The notes under the pieces: generated by a model
Told to the model about the DNA's origin: nothing
Databases searched by the model: none
The model's input: only the letters and a program-made list of their open reading frames with translations
Position numbers and translations under genes: made by a program
Shown here: in pieces, positions 27,087-35,989 of the stretch
Layout: each line of letters begins with the position of its first letter
Position numbering within the stretch: position 1 is the stretch's first letter
Assembly: GCF_001719125.1 (NCBI RefSeq)
Contig: NZ_CP017006.1
Span: forward strand, 2,556,384-2,620,383
Direction of reading: 5' to 3'
Source: Sulfolobus sp. A20
GTDB lineage: Archaea; Thermoproteota; Thermoprotei_A; Sulfolobales; Sulfolobaceae
Length of the DNA: 64,000 nt

Positions 27087-27176
27087 GGGAGTGGCGGGTC
27101 AACTGCCACGCCCCCCTTCACGGGGGTTCTGCTCCCAAGCCGTTCATCATTCCCGCCAACCCCACCCGCCACTCCC
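27087..27176. ncRNA. GC-rich long-stem palindrome, candidate structured RNA or IS-derived element
   Basis: GGGAGTGGCGGGT (27087-27099) pairs perfectly with ACCCGCCACTCCC (27164-27176), a 13-bp stem closing 64 bases. Inside lies a second hairpin, CCCCC-TTCAC-GGGGG (27112-27126), and GTGGC (27091-27095) can alternatively pair with GCCAC (27105-27109). Such GC content in an AT-rich hyperthermophile suggests selection on RNA or DNA structure. On the minus strand a short frame (ATGATGAACGGCTTGGGAGC) recalls the TnpB C-terminal tail at 15386-15500, so it may be the solo 3' end or guide-RNA part of a tnpB-type element. Which strand is transcribed is unknown. Confidence 0.4.
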
Positions 27177-27289
27177 CAATTCCTCTTCTATATATTCGAA
27201 TACCTTTGTTATTATAGTATTACAATCGTCAATATTACAAAGTTAAGGAAGTGCTCATCATTTATGGCTAGAAGAGGTAAACTGTCAAG

Positions 27290-27450
27290 TTGTGGAGCTT
27301 TATTCACGTTGCCTTGCTTTTCTTAAGTTATTATAAGCTTAATACCATGAGGGTTATTTGCTCGCTAATGAGGATTCATGGTCAGCATTTTCATTATATG
27401 CGTTACGATTCTGGGCTAGTAGAATTCTTCATACCTTATGACTAGTCTCA
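27290..27450 (+). mobile_element. Scrap of IS6-family transposase
   Basis: Short pieces match the middle of the transposase gene in order: a CACTTACCTTGC-like start, TTGCTCGCTAATGAGG, then CGTTACGATTCTGGGCTAG and TTCTTCAT, with long deletions. It directly precedes a second, more complete element (27461-27706). Confidence 0.6.
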
Positions 27451-27460
27451 CATTTACGCA

Positions 27461-27706
27461 GTTTGTGGACAACAATTTGGTTGTTTTGATATAAATTGAA
27501 TTTTCTTTATTGTGGAAAAGTATTTTTAGGGTTATTCATTGGGACTAGTAGATGAATCGGTTTGATTCCCTAACACTCACCTAACCCATTAAGAAACAAA
27601 ATAACGAGATGGCTAAAAAATATTCTTCAATACAATTTACTCTAAATCTATTGGCATAAGTTGGAATAAAATTTTATGGGGGTGGATGAAATTGTTGTCC
27701 ACACAC
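27461..27706 (+). mobile_element. IS6-family deletion derivative (MITE-like, 246 bp)
   Basis: Left end GTTTGTGGACAACAATTTGG (two changes from consensus), right end AAATTGTTGTCCACACAC. The inner part is the fused left and right ends of the element. It abuts a truncated duplicate of the McrB-N-like gene start at 27709. Confidence 0.85.
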
Positions 27707-27708
27707 GG

Positions 27709-27766
27709 AACTATCCACTCTGTCACATTTATATTCTTAAAGCAATCCTAATAAGTTTCCTCCTCG
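27709..27766 (-). repeat. 58-bp direct repeat, copy 2 (truncated second gene start)
   Basis: Reads as the first codons ...TEWIVP and upstream region of a second McrB-N-like gene, cut by the IS6 derivative two bases away. Nothing else was seen between here and 27992 except a CCTTCCCGCC..AGGCTTT tnpB-type end relic near 27901. Confidence 0.75.
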
Positions 27767-27992
27767 CTCGTGAAACCTTCCTAAAAACTTTTTAGTGCTT
27801 TATAACAAGTCTTGCCAATTTAATGAAGAGTATTCTCTTGCTAATTATAGAACAATTTTCCTCTGTCTTGTACCATATTTCAGATTAGAAGAAATCTAAC
27901 CTCCTTCCCGCCAGAGAGGCTTTACATCACTTTGTAAATGCCAATAAACCGTGAAGAAGTTTAATAAGAATTATAGGTCTCTTCAATATTTT

Positions 27993-29051
27993 TCATTCTC
28001 GTTTAAGGACATTAACTAAGGCTTTTTTCATATTATTCATCATTTCCTCTAACGATATTTCCCATTTACCATCCTTAGAGAAGTGCTCATAAGGTAGAGA
28101 TGCAGTAACTGTATACTCTCTAAACGGATTCAATGGATGAATGAAAACATCGTAAGTAAAGTCGTAATCATAAGATAACTTGTTTATAAAGGAGAGTATA
28201 TCTAATAAAACGTGATTTTGACCTACCACTAATGCGTAAATCTTATCGTTATGTAAGTATGATATTCTCATTAGTGTGGGTATCCTAGTTAACTCCTTTG
28301 CTACTTCCTTTTTTACAGTGTTCATTATTAACGTTATTCTGTAGTCATATTTTCCTATATATACGTAAAATGCATCTATTAGGCTTTTTCCAATTACGTG
28401 ATCATAATAGTGATTCTTCACCTCATCTACGCTTATACCTAATGCTTTTGCTATTTGCTCAAAAGTTAAGTTTACCCCCTCTTGCCTTTTTCCTATCATC
28501 ACAACATCGTACCAGTCAGGTTTAAAATCATCCTCTAAATATCTCAAATAAATGGGCTCTCTAGGCTTGTCAAGTATGAAGTTATCATAAAACTTTAGCT
28601 CATTAAAATTAAACTTTTCATAATTTATAGAGTAAACTTCTCTCTCATACTCCATATAAACCTTGTAATCATTTATTAGTCCAGCCTCATCTCGCAAATA
28701 ATCTAAGATCTGTATAAATGCCCACTTTCCACTAGGAAACAATATATCGAGTATTACCTTATTTGCAACTACTACATCTCTTAAGATACCAATTGGGAAA
28801 CCATTTAGCAAATAGTAAAAATCTACTAAATTTAATTTCCTATTTAAATCAATTACTGTGTGGTAGAAGGTTAACCCAATTCTTTTAAAATTCGGTGATG
28901 GAGATACACGTACCTTTTTCTCTTCTAAAAAATTTATATAATCTTCAACATTTTTTACTCCACTTAACTCTTTGAGTAATTCAATGTTATCATAACCAAA
29001 ATGTTCGATCAGATGAATGATGGCAGTAAGTTTACTATTGTCGATAATCAT
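27993..29051 (-). CDS. Unknown protein with helix-turn-helix, probable regulator
   Basis: A 352-aa cytosolic protein. A clear helix-turn-helix, LTFEQIAKALGISVDEVKNHYYDHV, lies near residues 197-221. The N-terminal part (LTAIIHLIEHFGYDNIELLKELSGV, then a linker) looks like a second, degenerate HTH. The C-terminal part has repeated beta-alpha units (YRITLIMNTVKKEVAKELTRIPTL and DKIYALVVGQNHVLLDILSFI), reminiscent of Lrp-type ligand domains but not clearly of that family. Probably a Sulfolobales-specific transcription factor; its target is unknown. Confidence 0.75.
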   Translation of the reverse strand: MIIDNSKLTAIIHLIEHFGYDNIELLKELSGVKNVEDYINFLEEKKVRVSPSPNFKRIGLTFYHTVIDLNRKLNLVDFYYLLNGFPIGILRDVVVANKVILDILFPSGKWAFIQILDYLRDEAGLINDYKVYMEYEREVYSINYEKFNFNELKFYDNFILDKPREPIYLRYLEDDFKPDWYDVVMIGKRQEGVNLTFEQIAKALGISVDEVKNHYYDHVIGKSLIDAFYVYIGKYDYRITLIMNTVKKEVAKELTRIPTLMRISYLHNDKIYALVVGQNHVLLDILSFINKLSYDYDFTYDVFIHPLNPFREYTVTASLPYEHFSKDGKWEISLEEMMNNMKKALVNVLKRE

Positions 29052-29121
29052 AGTATAAAAGAAGATAGGTATACTTAGTTAAAAAACTCTCGTATAAGAT
29101 TTTGAAAAATATTTAATGAGC

Positions 29122-29262
29122 TCAACCTGTAGCTGGATCTGTTGATAGACCAGCGTGTACTATGTGTAGTGCTGCTAGAATTAATGGTAGAGATGCCGCT
29201 GTTACTATTATTGCTGTTCTTACAAATTGACTTGAAATTAGGACTTGTGTGTTTATTTTCAT
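29122..29262 (-). CDS. 46-aa single-span membrane protein
   Basis: A short frame from ATG 29262 to TGA 29122: MKINTQVLISSQFVRTAIIV..., a 20-residue hydrophobic helix (VTAASLPLILAALHIVHAG) and a polar tail LSTDPATG. Codon use is regular, with varied third positions, and the hydrophobic-helix pattern is unlike random frame. It sits in an otherwise gene-free 590-base stretch (29052-29641). No family was recognised. Small membrane subunits of respiratory or secretion complexes have this shape, but there is no partner gene next to it. Confidence 0.6.
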   Translation of the reverse strand: MKINTQVLISSQFVRTAIIVTAASLPLILAALHIVHAGLSTDPATG

Positions 29263-29587
29263 GGAGATCAATAGCCTAGATCCTTTAACACCCCTTAAAC
29301 CTTTAAGTTAGACTAAAATAATGCTTTAATATGATAAAAAAATGGTATAAGGTTAACATGACATTGAACAAATTTTTATATAGAACCTTTAAACCTTAAA
29401 TAATTTTCATCAGAGTACGGCTTATTTATTTGGTATTACGAAGTTGAATCAACACTTTAAAAGTACTTTCATAATATTCTTTTATGGAAAGTTTAAAAGT
29501 TTATTTTAGTCAAATTCTATATAATTCTCTACACATAGTATGTAATATCATTATAAACCATACTTATACAAAAATTTTTTAAAGAAT

Positions 29588-29628
29588 ACTTTCGGTCAAC
29601 TCTCTCAAAACTTATTAGGTAGATTTTC
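29588..29628 (+). promoter_or_regulatory. Possible DNA-damage-response hexamers upstream of the PolB2 operon
   Basis: ACTTTC (29588-29593) and ATTTTC (29623-29628) fit the ANTTTC hexamer reported for Orc1-2-controlled damage-response promoters in Sulfolobus; another ACTTTC lies at 29465-29470. They sit within 60 bases of the first gene of the operon, where such sites are expected. The motif is short and AT-rich, so chance matches are possible. Confidence 0.4.
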
Positions 29629-29641
29629 CATATATTTATAC

Positions 29642-29881
29642 ATGGGAAGAACACAGCCATCGTTTACTAAAGTGATTGATGATGAGTTAAATAAGTTATC
29701 TAGACTCTCTAAGAGATTAAGTTACCCTTGCTTTGATGAAGTGATCTTAGAAGCCTCTAAGAGGATTAGATATTTCCAGAGCGCTTTATATGATGAAGTA
29801 TCCGACCCACAAGAAATCGTTTTTCTAGCGATCATCTCAGTATTGGCTGAGAGAGTATGTAATAAGAGTGATGAAGTCTGA
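29642..29881 (+). CDS. Small protein of the PolB2 operon
   Basis: A 79-aa helical protein (MGRTQPSFTKVIDDELNKLSRLSKRL...), predicted as a compact helix bundle. It is the first gene of a three-gene unit with the PolB2-type polymerase and a RadA-like protein, and its stop overlaps the longest possible frame of the polymerase. In Sulfolobus this operon is known to be induced by DNA damage. The exact role of the small subunit is unknown; a DNA-binding or polymerase-binding helper is likely. Confidence 0.8.
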   Translation: MGRTQPSFTKVIDDELNKLSRLSKRLSYPCFDEVILEASKRIRYFQSALYDEVSDPQEIVFLAIISVLAERVCNKSDEV

Positions 29882-29906
29882 TACGTTCACAAGACGGGGG
29901 TTTGTA

Positions 29907-31619
29907 ATGGAAGGCTACGTGGTTGATGCCGTTCCATCTTATAATAGCGTTGAGCTAGTTTTAGATAACTTCAGAAGGGTTAAGGTGAAAACAACTTTCC
30001 CGATTTATGTTATGACTGATAATCCCGAGAGGATAACTGAACATCCATCGGTAATAAGTTATGAGGAAGAGATTTGGAGGGATTTGAGTGGTAAGGAAGT
30101 AAAGTTATATAGGTTTGAGTTAACTGACCTGAACGCTTATTATTACATAAGAAAGAGGGTTAAAACAGTAAATGAATTGCCAACGGTCATGTCTCAAGTT
30201 CTGAATAGACTTAACGCTTTACCCTTTAGGAAAGTTAGCATAAGTAAGAGAGGGATTGAGTTAATACAAGACGACTTGTCCTTTCCTGACATAATTTACG
30301 CTAGTGTTATAACTAAAGACTGGTATGGTAAATCCTTTTACGGTAAAAAATACGTTGCTAACGTGAATGGTAAGACGTTTGAAGGAAAGGTGGATGAATT
30401 GGACTTAACGGTAGACGTTGCGGAATGTTATGGAATAGCTTGTAAAAGTGTTAAGGCTTCAGTCCTAATAACGAGTAAGAGAGCTCCTGTTTCAGTAAAG
30501 GGATTAATAGAGTGGTCTTTACTTAGTAAGACTTTAATAAGGGAATTGAAAGATGCAACAATAGGCAAAGCTTTAACTACTAATGAAACCTGGGTAGCGT
30601 TTAAGAGAAGGATTATAATTCCTAACGTAGTTCCCAGGGTGGAAAAGGTAAGGACTATAGAGGAGTTGAAGAGTGTTGATAAAGGTGGTTTAATTCTATT
30701 CCCTAAAATCGGTTGTTATAATAACGTTTCTCAACTGGACTTTTCTTCAATGTACCCCTCGCTTATAGTTAAGTATAATATTTCAGCTGAAACTGTTGAT
30801 AAGTGTAATGATGTATTGACCGAGATTGGGCATAGTATCTGTTTGAAGGAAAAGGGAATAGTGCCAGAGGCTTTGGAATGGTTAATAAAGAGAAAAGAGG
30901 AGTTGAAGAGAATAGATGAGGAGAGAGCAGAGGCTGTAAAGTGGATTTTAGTAGCTTCCTTTGGTTACTTAGGCTATAGGAATTCAAAGTTCGGTAAGAT
31001 AGAGGCTTACGAATTAGTGACTTACTTCGCTAGGAAGACGTTAAGAAAGGCTATTGAATTAGCTAAGGAGTATGACTTAGAGGTACTTCACGGGATAATA
31101 GATTCGTTAATAGTTAGAGGGGATAAGGTAGAGGATTATATGAAGAGAGTTGAGGAAGTCACCGGGCTTAAGATGAAGAGGGATGATATGAATTGGGTCA
31201 TTTTCTTTCAGAACAGAAAGGGAATGTCTTACCCAATGAGATACTTAGGTAAGCTAAAGAAGGGGGAGATGAAGGTTAAGGGGATGATAAGGGAGAACAT
31301 GCCAAACGTAATAAAGGATTTTTTGAGAGATGCTGTTGAAGTTTTATCTAAAGCTGATACTTGCGAGGAAATAGATGTTAGTAAATTAATTGCTTTACGC
31401 GACGAGTATAGGAAGAGAATAGCATTAAGTAGGGATCCGACTGATTACGTCTTATGGGTTAAGGATAATCCATTAGTTAGAGGAGTTAGGGGATTCTATG
31501 ACGCTAGGAGAGGTTATATGGGAAGAGACGTTGATTACTATTTAAACTACTTAGATAGAGTTTACCATGATTTATTGGGTGGTATTATTGGCATTAATGA
31601 CTGGATTCCAAATTATTGA
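29907..31619 (+). CDS. PolB2-type B-family DNA polymerase with altered active site (Dpo2)
   Basis: A 570-aa polymerase lacking a recognisable 3'-5' exonuclease domain and much shorter than replicative B polymerases (about 850-900 aa). Motif A is kept (LDFSSMYPSLIVKYN, near 30735). Motif B is degenerate (KWILVASFG instead of KxxxNxxYG). In motif C the usual YGDTDS reads HGIIDS (near 31090): the first Asp is lost, the second is retained. This is the hallmark of the archaeal 'inactivated' PolB2 group, linked in Sulfolobus to damage tolerance and targeted mutagenesis. ATG 29907 is chosen (MEGYVVDAV, with GGGGG 7-11 bases upstream); GTG 29868 is an alternative adding 13 residues. Confidence 0.9.
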   Translation: MEGYVVDAVPSYNSVELVLDNFRRVKVKTTFPIYVMTDNPERITEHPSVISYEEEIWRDLSGKEVKLYRFELTDLNAYYYIRKRVKTVNELPTVMSQVLNRLNALPFRKVSISKRGIELIQDDLSFPDIIYASVITKDWYGKSFYGKKYVANVNGKTFEGKVDELDLTVDVAECYGIACKSVKASVLITSKRAPVSVKGLIEWSLLSKTLIRELKDATIGKALTTNETWVAFKRRIIIPNVVPRVEKVRTIEELKSVDKGGLILFPKIGCYNNVSQLDFSSMYPSLIVKYNISAETVDKCNDVLTEIGHSICLKEKGIVPEALEWLIKRKEELKRIDEERAEAVKWILVASFGYLGYRNSKFGKIEAYELVTYFARKTLRKAIELAKEYDLEVLHGIIDSLIVRGDKVEDYMKRVEEVTGLKMKRDDMNWVIFFQNRKGMSYPMRYLGKLKKGEMKVKGMIRENMPNVIKDFLRDAVEVLSKADTCEEIDVSKLIALRDEYRKRIALSRDPTDYVLWVKDNPLVRGVRGFYDARRGYMGRDVDYYLNYLDRVYHDLLGGIIGINDWIPNY

Positions 31620-32172
31620 TAGGATAATTGAGAAGGACGAGATAGTGGAGTTTTACTCCATTGACGAGAGGTTATTATATAACTTTTATCACAGGGTAAT
31701 TGTACTCTCCTCTCCAGTGAACGTAATAATTATAGGAGAGAGGGGAGGGATTGACCCATTGCTGATTGAAAGGTTTAGGAGAATATTTGAGAAGAGTGAT
31801 GAGATATTCATTAGGAGAGCCTTTAAGGTTGAGGATGTTAGACCAACTGTTGAGGCTATGGGAAAGGGGGACCTGATATTGATTAATCCTTACCATCATG
31901 GTAAAAATTACACTGAGATAGTAGGTGCTATAAGGAGAAAGGCGTTTAATAGAGAGGAGAAAATTTTCATATTCAGTAACGTGGATAGAAGAGTTAAAGG
32001 GTCTACATTTGGTCTTCACTCTGCTAACTCTGTTATCGAATTAAAATCCACTAAAAGAGGTTTTATTGCTAAGATAGTCAAGAGCGTTATCGCTAAAGAA
32101 GTTGAGATACCTTATGGTTTTTGGGATATTTATGGTAAATATGATGATGGTTTAATGAAATGGCTATTATAA
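31597..32172 (+). CDS. RadA/RecA-like protein without Walker A
   Basis: A 191-aa protein translated in overlap with the polymerase end (polymerase stop 31617-31619). The C-terminal half carries the RecA-core signature FSNVDRR...STFGLHSANSVIELKSTKRG..AKIVKS, typical of archaeal RadA paralogues. The N-terminal half has no GxxxxGKT, so it should not hydrolyse ATP. ATG 31597 (MTGFQIIDRI) is preferred because the upstream ATG 31567 would add a hydrophobic stretch and overlaps the polymerase by 17 codons. In the PolB2 operon it may recruit or modulate the polymerase at damaged DNA. Confidence 0.82.
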   Translation: MTGFQIIDRIIEKDEIVEFYSIDERLLYNFYHRVIVLSSPVNVIIIGERGGIDPLLIERFRRIFEKSDEIFIRRAFKVEDVRPTVEAMGKGDLILINPYHHGKNYTEIVGAIRRKAFNREEKIFIFSNVDRRVKGSTFGLHSANSVIELKSTKRGFIAKIVKSVIAKEVEIPYGFWDIYGKYDDGLMKWLL

Positions 32173-32690
32173 AATAAAAATCACTTAAGCCGTCAGGATT
32201 TGGTCCTCCTCATTTCGTAATCATATTCAAGGTGGCTTTTTTCAGCTTTTATTTTAAAAAATTAATGGTAAAAACTGTCTATATCGAGCTTAATCATGGT
32301 TAGGGATTCGCTAAAAAGGTTTTTCTCCACAGCATTAAATTAAATAGTTACACGGTAACGAAGGGAATAATTCTGAAATCTTTTCGAAAATACCTCTCAG
32401 CTGGGACGGACTGCATCACACATCATCGACTACACAGTTCATCATCTATAAGCGTTTAAAAGAGCAAAAATATAAAAGCTATCCCTAAATAACTTAGAAT
32501 AACGTGAAAATCTTATAACTTATACTTAGTAAAATTTTTATTATTACACCGCCCATTCAAACTAAAATTTTTATATGGCTCGCCTTGATGAAATAGACTA
32601 GATAAAAGTTTTATTCCAATTAGCTTAGAAAGTATTGAAACCAAACTTTAGCGAATATAACTATTATTGTGATAGAACCAAAAATGTATA
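32173..32690. other. Gene-free stretch, nothing recognised
   Basis: About 520 bases between the PolB2 operon and the Rieske oxygenase promoter. It is AT-rich, and no repeat, IS end or credible small open frame was seen. Confidence 0.55.
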
Positions 32691-32695
32691 AAAAA

Positions 32696-32703
32696 TTTAT
32701 ATA
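32696..32703 (+). promoter_or_regulatory. TATA box of the Rieske oxygenase gene
   Basis: TTTATATA, 22-29 bases before ATG 32725, implies a leaderless transcript. Confidence 0.65.
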
Positions 32704-32724
32704 CTATTAAACTTAGTAGAACTT

Positions 32725-33636
32725 ATGCTTGAGGACTACTGGTATCCTATTGGCTTCACAGGATTAAAAGTTAAAGAAGTAAATCTCTTGTGCAGAGAAA
32801 TAATAGTATGGAGAGTAAACGATAATTACGTTGCCTTTCAGAATAGATGCCCTCATAGAAACGCTAAATTATCAATGGGTAAAATATTGGATGATAGAAT
32901 AAAGTGTCCTTATCACGGTTGGGAGTTTGATTCCAATGGAAGGCTAATCTATATTCCGTCGTATGAATCTCCAGGGAACGTGGTACTAAGGAAATACAAC
33001 GTTAAGGAAAAGTATGGAATAGTATGGATTTCATTAAATAATCGCAATGATATTCCAGAATTCCCAGAATATTATAATCCAACTTTTAAAAAAGTGAGAA
33101 TAGGTCCATTTACTTTTAACGCTAATCCATTTAGGGTAATGGATAACTTGCTAGACGTATCCCATTTCCCCTTTGTCCATGAGGGAATCCTAGCTGATCC
33201 AAAATATACTAGGGTTGACAATTATGAAGTAATTATTGAGGAGGAAGAAATAATAGCTAAAGGCATTAGAGTTTATGAACCAATTTCTGAGTCTTTCGTA
33301 AATTATACTTTTAAGGTCCTTAGTCCCCTAACATTATACTATAGAAAAGATTATGAAGATAATAAGGCGCTCTCCACATATATAAGTATATTTCCGGAGA
33401 GTAAAGATAAGAGTGTAGTTTACGGGATAATGGCGTTTAACCATGACATGCCAGAGGAAAAGGTCTTAGAACTACAAAATGAAATAATGGAACAAGAGAA
33501 AGCGTTATTAGAGTCATTGCCGAATGAGTTCTACCTAGATGAGGAACTTCACGTTGTAGCCGATAAGCTATCCCTAGTTTATAGGGATTGGCTGAAGAAG
33601 AGGGTTGGAAGGAGAAGCGACTTAGGTCTGATTTAA
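32725..33636 (+). CDS. Rieske non-heme iron oxygenase
   Basis: A 303-aa enzyme. The N-terminal Rieske [2Fe-2S] domain is complete: CPHRNAKLSMG and CPYHGWEFD (about residues 42-75) give the two Cys/two His ligands. The catalytic domain carries DNLLDVSHFPFVHEG, with the aspartate and two histidines that bind mononuclear iron. Size and motifs resemble pheophorbide a oxygenase/vanillate demethylase-type monooxygenases. Substrate unknown; a reductase must be encoded elsewhere, perhaps the FAD reductase at 57614-58828, though nothing links them directly. Confidence 0.9.
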   Translation: MLEDYWYPIGFTGLKVKEVNLLCREIIVWRVNDNYVAFQNRCPHRNAKLSMGKILDDRIKCPYHGWEFDSNGRLIYIPSYESPGNVVLRKYNVKEKYGIVWISLNNRNDIPEFPEYYNPTFKKVRIGPFTFNANPFRVMDNLLDVSHFPFVHEGILADPKYTRVDNYEVIIEEEEIIAKGIRVYEPISESFVNYTFKVLSPLTLYYRKDYEDNKALSTYISIFPESKDKSVVYGIMAFNHDMPEEKVLELQNEIMEQEKALLESLPNEFYLDEELHVVADKLSLVYRDWLKKRVGRRSDLGLI

Positions 33637-33720
33637 CTTCCAATGTATTTGGGATATTTAAGCAATTAGAATGAAAAAGCAATTAGAATGAAAAAAACTA
33701 AAAAATCTTTCTAAAAATTA

Positions 33721-34197
33721 TTATTTTTCATTATTGTTAGTTAAGGGTATTAGTTTATACTCACCATGTATGATAGCCAATTTATACATATCAACGTCAT
33801 CTCTCATGTTAGCCATTTCTAAAACGTTCTTCTCCTTAAACGCTAATATAAGGACGTATCTTATCCTATTTTTGTTGACGCTAGCTGGTATGAATCTTAT
33901 GAATTCGTTGTAGCTTTTTATTATGAATATTAGCTCTATGTGATCCTTGAACTCAATGTAATAATCCGCTTTTAAGCTATCGCCTAGAACGTAATCTTTT
34001 TTAGCATCTAGCACTTCACTCATTTTATCTATATTAGTTACTATGTTGTATAAATAAGTAGTTAAGATCTTATCCTTAACTTCCTCATTTTCAATTAATG
34101 ATCCACAGTTATAACAAAATAATCTACCCCTTTTGTTTATCGTTCCACACTCCTTACATTTTACGCCAACTTCTATTTGCCTCTCCATTTTTCTCAC
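33721..34197 (-). CDS. Zinc-ribbon protein coupled to the glycosyltransferase
   Basis: A 158-aa protein with an N-terminal zinc ribbon, CKECGTINKRGRLFCYNCG (about residues 14-32), a linker, and a C-terminal alpha/beta domain (DYVLGDSLKADYYIEFKDHIELIFIIKSYNEFIRFI...) of restriction-like or DUF type that I cannot name. It overlaps the end of the glycosyltransferase gene by four bases, so the two are translationally coupled and probably act together. A short tandem repeat of AGCAATTAGAATGAAAAA lies just downstream of its stop (33660-33696). Confidence 0.78.
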   Translation of the reverse strand: MRKMERQIEVGVKCKECGTINKRGRLFCYNCGSLIENEEVKDKILTTYLYNIVTNIDKMSEVLDAKKDYVLGDSLKADYYIEFKDHIELIFIIKSYNEFIRFIPASVNKNRIRYVLILAFKEKNVLEMANMRDDVDMYKLAIIHGEYKLIPLTNNNEK

Positions 34198-35444
34198 CTA
34201 GTTAACCATGACGTTACTTCTTTGTAAGTTAACATAGCATATAGATAAGTAGGGAAAATGATGAAAAGTCCTATCATAGGAATTAAAATATAGTCTAAAA
34301 TGTTTAATGATAGATTGCGAATTTCACTATATTTGATTCCTAAACTAGTAATACTTACGTTGAAAGTTATTACAGACCCTACAATGAATACTGCCAACGA
34401 ATATATGATTAGAGGAACATTGATTAACAACGTACTATTAACCAACTCTCCTATCTCATTAACGATCTGTACGTTCATTACCAATGTTTGTATTATAGAA
34501 ATTAGTAATGATAGTGGAGCAAAGAGGTAAGTAATCATCTGAAATCTATACCTTCTACTTGCCTTAAAGAATAACCCGGATTTAATATCTTTTAGAAAAT
34601 ATAAGTAACCTGATCTAGCCCACCTTAGTTGCTGTAGTATGAACCTATATAAAGTTGGTTGAGCAGCTGACTTGGCTAACGCTGTTGACTGATAAACCGT
34701 TTTATATCCCATAATATTAGCTAAGTAAGTCAAAGCTCTATCATCCCCTACCAATATCTTTCTTTTACCCCATCTATCAATTAAGAAATCCTTTACTATA
34801 CTTACCAAAAAACTCCTCCGATAAGCTGCTAATTTACCATCAATTACTATTAAGTTCTTATCTAACATTTTGCAAACGATATCCCTACTAAGTTCAATCA
34901 CTTGACCAAAAACATATGCCAACTTACTTCCAGTTTTAAATAAAAACGGGTGCCCCTGAACTCCAACAACTAAGGGATCTTTAAATGGCTTTATTATTTC
35001 ATCAATAGCCCCTTTTTCTAAAATAGTGTCACTATCAAGCTGGATTATAATATCTCCCTTAGCCATCAACCATCCCATCGCTAAGGAGCCCCTTTTACCT
35101 AACCTCCTATGAGATAAGTCTATCCCCTTTATGTTATACTTTTTTACTAGATTCTTAACTTCAGGTCTATCATCTTCATATAGTAGTATTACCTCATCCG
35201 GGTTATTCTCTTTTGCGCTTTTTATACATTTCTCTAATGTCTCTATATCCTCCTTATACTCTGGTATAACTACACTTACCTTGACTTCTTCTCTTTTAAG
35301 ACCATCACTATATGGCTTATATTGTCTCGCATATATCCCCCTGACGAGAGATGCACCTATTAAGAATATTAGAAAGTTTATTGGCCAGTATAGGAACTTA
35401 CCTGTTAGGAACATGTACAGCATTTCTAATAGCTCAAATATCAT
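34194..35444 (-). CDS. Membrane glycosyltransferase, family 2 (processive type)
   Basis: A 416-aa polytopic GT2 enzyme related to hyaluronan/cellulose synthases. An N-terminal membrane helix (residues 10-36) precedes the catalytic domain: VSVVIPEYKED, the UDP-sugar/metal motif LDSDT (136-140), GDDRA (231-235) with the catalytic aspartate, and the processivity motif QQLRW (269-273). About four C-terminal membrane helices follow. It should polymerise or transfer sugars to a lipid or surface glycan. First gene of an operon with the zinc-ribbon protein. Confidence 0.9.
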   Translation of the reverse strand: MIFELLEMLYMFLTGKFLYWPINFLIFLIGASLVRGIYARQYKPYSDGLKREEVKVSVVIPEYKEDIETLEKCIKSAKENNPDEVILLYEDDRPEVKNLVKKYNIKGIDLSHRRLGKRGSLAMGWLMAKGDIIIQLDSDTILEKGAIDEIIKPFKDPLVVGVQGHPFLFKTGSKLAYVFGQVIELSRDIVCKMLDKNLIVIDGKLAAYRRSFLVSIVKDFLIDRWGKRKILVGDDRALTYLANIMGYKTVYQSTALAKSAAQPTLYRFILQQLRWARSGYLYFLKDIKSGLFFKASRRYRFQMITYLFAPLSLLISIIQTLVMNVQIVNEIGELVNSTLLINVPLIIYSLAVFIVGSVITFNVSITSLGIKYSEIRNLSLNILDYILIPMIGLFIIFPTYLYAMLTYKEVTSWLTR

Positions 35445-35774
35445 TAACTGAAGAGTAAAGTTTCTGCATTTAAAAGTTTTTTGGATTTATGTAAATAGAT
35501 ATGATGGTAAATGATTTTAATACGACATATACTAAGAATATACAATTATCTATCACTCAATTAAGTTTGATATATATGATACTTCACTAAACTATGTATT
35601 TTGTTTCATTAAAAATAAGGTTATTTTTAAAATAGTTTACTAAAAGTAGCATTGACTACAACTACATAACAAACCATTAGTAGTAGATAGAATTTCAAAA
35701 AATTTATACGTTTCGACCTAGAGAAAGTTATTCATTTGAGACTACAATAAAGCTTAATTTATAAATGAAAACTT

Positions 35775-35788
35775 CGCCTTTTAAGGCG
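35775..35788. repeat. Hairpin of tnpB-element type
   Basis: CGCCTT-TT-AAGGCG, the same palindrome as upstream of the tnpB wreck (56124-56137). Only this end is present. A CTGACCTCCTCC..GCCCTAAAGGG-type end follows at 36021-36065, so this 830-base gene-free stretch (35445-36278) was probably once the site of a tnpB element. Confidence 0.45.
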
Positions 35789-35866
35789 GAAGTCAGATCA
35801 TTTTCGGTATTTTCTTTTAAGCTTCTCATTAAAAGTGAATAATTTTAAATTCAGCCTTTTGGCAGC

Positions 35867-35989
35867 TTAAATTATCATGAAATCTTTGAAGTCATCATAC
35901 CTTCTAGGATTGTTATTTACCGCGTAATATACATCTTTAAGCCTGTTTTCCACAACTTCTATTTTAGGATCTTCAAGTATCTTCTCCAT
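35867..35989 (-). CDS. Possible 40-aa protein (antitoxin-like remnant)
   Basis: ATG 35989 opens MEKILEDPKIEVVENRLKDV, ending YDDFKDFMII. The charged, helical composition resembles a small antitoxin or the tail of a larger protein. The frame continues upstream without a better start. It lies between two tnpB-type end relics, so it may be a leftover. No Shine-Dalgarno was found. Confidence 0.3.
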   Translation of the reverse strand: MEKILEDPKIEVVENRLKDVYYAVNNNPRRYDDFKDFMII

